From NCBI GenBank assembly GCA_965203305.1, contig OZ241874.1, forward strand, positions 3,658,001-3,722,000: a stretch of DNA of 64,000 nucleotides, read 5' to 3'. Every line of letters begins with the position of its first letter. Position 1 is the first letter of the stretch. The stretch comes from Bin80 sp965203305 (GTDB lineage Bacteria; Bacteroidota; Rhodothermia; Rhodothermales; Bin80). The position numbers and the translations under genes were made by a program. This document shows, piece by piece, positions 62,642 to 64,000 of this stretch. Under the pieces are notes generated by a model. It searched no databases, had not been told where the DNA came from, and worked only from the letters and a program-made list of their open reading frames with translations.

Positions 62642-63634
62642 CTACCCTCCGCCTAACGCGCCCGTCTGGGCTGCGGCTGCGCTCCTCGTCATATCTCCCT
62701 GCACAATCTCTGTAATCTCATACGGATAGCTGTTCTTCATGCGACCCCGCAAAATGAGATCTCCCAGAAATCCCGTGCACATGAACTGCACCCCAACCAT
62801 GATGAGCAGTACTCCCAGCAGGAGGGACGGACGGTCTCCAACCGGATTGTTATAGAAAATCTTGTCCATCGTAATCCACAGGCTGATCACAAAACCGCCC
62901 AGAAATGCCAAAAGCCCCATGGACCCAAAAAAATGCATGGGCCTGGATCCAAAACGGGTCAGAAAACTCACCGTCAGCAAATCCAGACACCCCCGAATAT
63001 AGCGCTCAATCCCGAACTTGGATCTGCCATACTGCCGCTCCCGATGGTTCACCCGACACTCCCCAATACGGGTAAATCCCTCCCATTTCGCAAGCAGCGG
63101 AAGATAACGGTGCATCTCCCCATAAATCCTGACAGATTTGACTACCTCAAGCCGATAAGCCTTCAAGCCACAATTAAAATCGTGCAGCGCAATGCCGGAC
63201 ACGATCCGTGTAACCAGGTTGAAAAAACGGCTGGGAAAAGTCTTGGTCCAAGGATCTTTGCGAACCTGTTTCCAGCCACTCACCAGATCCCGTCCCTCAT
63301 CAATGGCCGCCACAAGAGACGGAATCTCTCGGGGATCATCCTGCAGATCCGCATCCATCGTAATCACAACACGGGCATCCACATGCGCAAACCCCGCCGC
63401 CAGTGCTGCGCTCTTGCCATAATTGCGCCGGAATCGAATCCCCCTGAATCGCATGTCTGCCTCGCACCGGCGAAGGATTCCCGCCCAGGAATCGTCCTGT
63501 GAACCGTCGTCAATGAACCATACTTCAAAGTCTAGTTCGGCCTCCCTGCAACTGTCTCGTATCTCATCCGCAAGGATGGCAATAGAGGCCTCCTCCTCAA
63601 AGACCGGAACAACGATGCCGACAGCCGGGCGCAT
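62642..63634 (-). CDS. Membrane-bound GT2 glycosyltransferase (DPM1/ArnC-like)
   Basis: 330 residues. The GT-A domain (about 1-220) has GIVVPVFEEEASIAILADEI, the divalent-metal motif in TMDADLQDDP and SGWKQVRKDP. The C-terminal part has two membrane helices (about 238-260 and 272-292), the layout of polyprenyl-phosphate mannosyl/glucosyl or aminoarabinose transferases. Probably feeds a lipid-linked sugar to cell-envelope glycans. Its stop is followed by about 100 bases before the 62544 gene; it starts 7 bases after the gyrB stop. Confidence 0.9.
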   Translation of the reverse strand: MRPAVGIVVPVFEEEASIAILADEIRDSCREAELDFEVWFIDDGSQDDSWAGILRRCEADMRFRGIRFRRNYGKSAALAAGFAHVDARVVITMDADLQDDPREIPSLVAAIDEGRDLVSGWKQVRKDPWTKTFPSRFFNLVTRIVSGIALHDFNCGLKAYRLEVVKSVRIYGEMHRYLPLLAKWEGFTRIGECRVNHRERQYGRSKFGIERYIRGCLDLLTVSFLTRFGSRPMHFFGSMGLLAFLGGFVISLWITMDKIFYNNPVGDRPSLLLGVLLIMVGVQFMCTGFLGDLILRGRMKNSYPYEITEIVQGDMTRSAAAAQTGALGGG

Positions 63635-63640
63635 GAGCCG

Positions 63641-64000
63641 CTAGATGTCCAGGGTCGCATAGCGCGCATTGCGCTCAATGAACCGGCGACGCGGCTCCAC
63701 CTGATCTCCCATCAGTGTGGAGAAGAGCCTGTCAGCAGCCACAGCATCGTCAATGGTTACCCGCTTCAGCTGACGTGTATCCGGGTCCATGGTCGTATCC
63801 CAGAGCTGTCTTGGATTCATTTCCCCCAAACCCTTGTACCGCTGGATGATCACCTTGCCGGCACTGCCTGCCTGCATCTCTTCCACAGTCTCTCTTAACA
63901 CCTCATCTGACCAGCAGTAGGTTTCCTTTTTTCCCTGCTTTGCCTTGTACAGTGGCGGCAATGCAATAAAGACCCTCCCGTCTTCAATGAGCGGACACAG
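63641..64000 (-). CDS. gyrB: DNA gyrase subunit B, C-terminal part (5' end outside window)
   Basis: 119 residues visible, open to base 64000. GKVIIQRYKGLGEMNPRQLW is the conserved TOPRIM-end/C-terminal signature of GyrB; it ends RRRFIERNARYATLDI, a typical gyrase B terminus. ParE is a close relative; the DNARYATLDI-like end favours GyrB. The rest lies beyond the window. Confidence 0.92.
   Translation of the reverse strand: MCPLIEDGRVFIALPPLYKAKQGKKETYCWSDEVLRETVEEMQAGSAGKVIIQRYKGLGEMNPRQLWDTTMDPDTRQLKRVTIDDAVAADRLFSTLMGDQVEPRRRFIERNARYATLDI

Overview
The window looks like chromosome from an aerobic, Gram-negative member of the Bacteroidota/Rhodothermota branch. This is an inference from three things. 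Two secreted proteins end in a type IX secretion (Por) sorting domain with the GNYPNPFNP signature. The respiratory genes are gltA-sdhC-sdhA-sdhB with a single-subunit b-type anchor. A bacillithiol gene (bshA) and candidate TAnnTTTG -7 promoter boxes are also present. I saw no rRNA, tRNA or CRISPR array.

Layout. 1-1.9 kb: 3' part of katG. 2.5-4.35 kb: first copy of a multicopy AAA-type ATPase with flanking 25-bp repeats. 4.7-10.6 kb: gamma-glutamyltransferase, a lipoprotein, thyA, an N-acetylmuramoyl-alanine amidase, a MamK-like actin and folA. 10.7-23 kb: bshA, an outer-membrane protein, a SleB-like hydrolase, pdxB, era, pdxJ, secreted LamG/T9SS protein, metal-dependent hydrolases, a GAF-SpoIIE phosphatase and an Fsa-type transaldolase. 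23-25.3 kb: a 290-bp MITE and two tandem decayed ATPase copies. 25.4-29.7 kb: a potADBC-like polyamine ABC operon. 30-32.8 kb: a second MITE in reverse orientation, nadE and aroQ. 32.9-40.2 kb: ATPase fragments and repeats, a 1709-residue T9SS surface protein whose signal peptide codons contain a run of 12 G, then a complete ATPase copy. 40.5-44.1 kb: metallo-hydrolase, small protein, outer-membrane protein and RNase G. 44.6-49.2 kb: citrate synthase and succinate dehydrogenase. 49.3-55.7 kb: Na/Ca exchanger, TRAP transporter, SDR and class III aminotransferase. 55.7-58.4 kb: an AT-richer island encoding a Gp37/Gp68 (DUF5131) protein, a TcmP gene broken by one in-frame TAG, and a C5 DNA methyltransferase. 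58.4-61.8 kb: another ATPase copy and a complete ISNCY-type insertion sequence. 62-64 kb: small unknown protein, GT2 glycosyltransferase and the 3' end of gyrB.

The most unusual system is the ATPase family: three full-length copies, one frameshifted copy, at least two fragments, and eight copies of a repeat built around GCGGATTTTGCTGGATAA. The copies look mosaic, as if parts were exchanged, and they sit next to MITEs, an IS and a probably phase-variable giant surface protein. Other highlights are the MamK-like actin between thyA and folA and the single-nonsense TcmP pseudogene.
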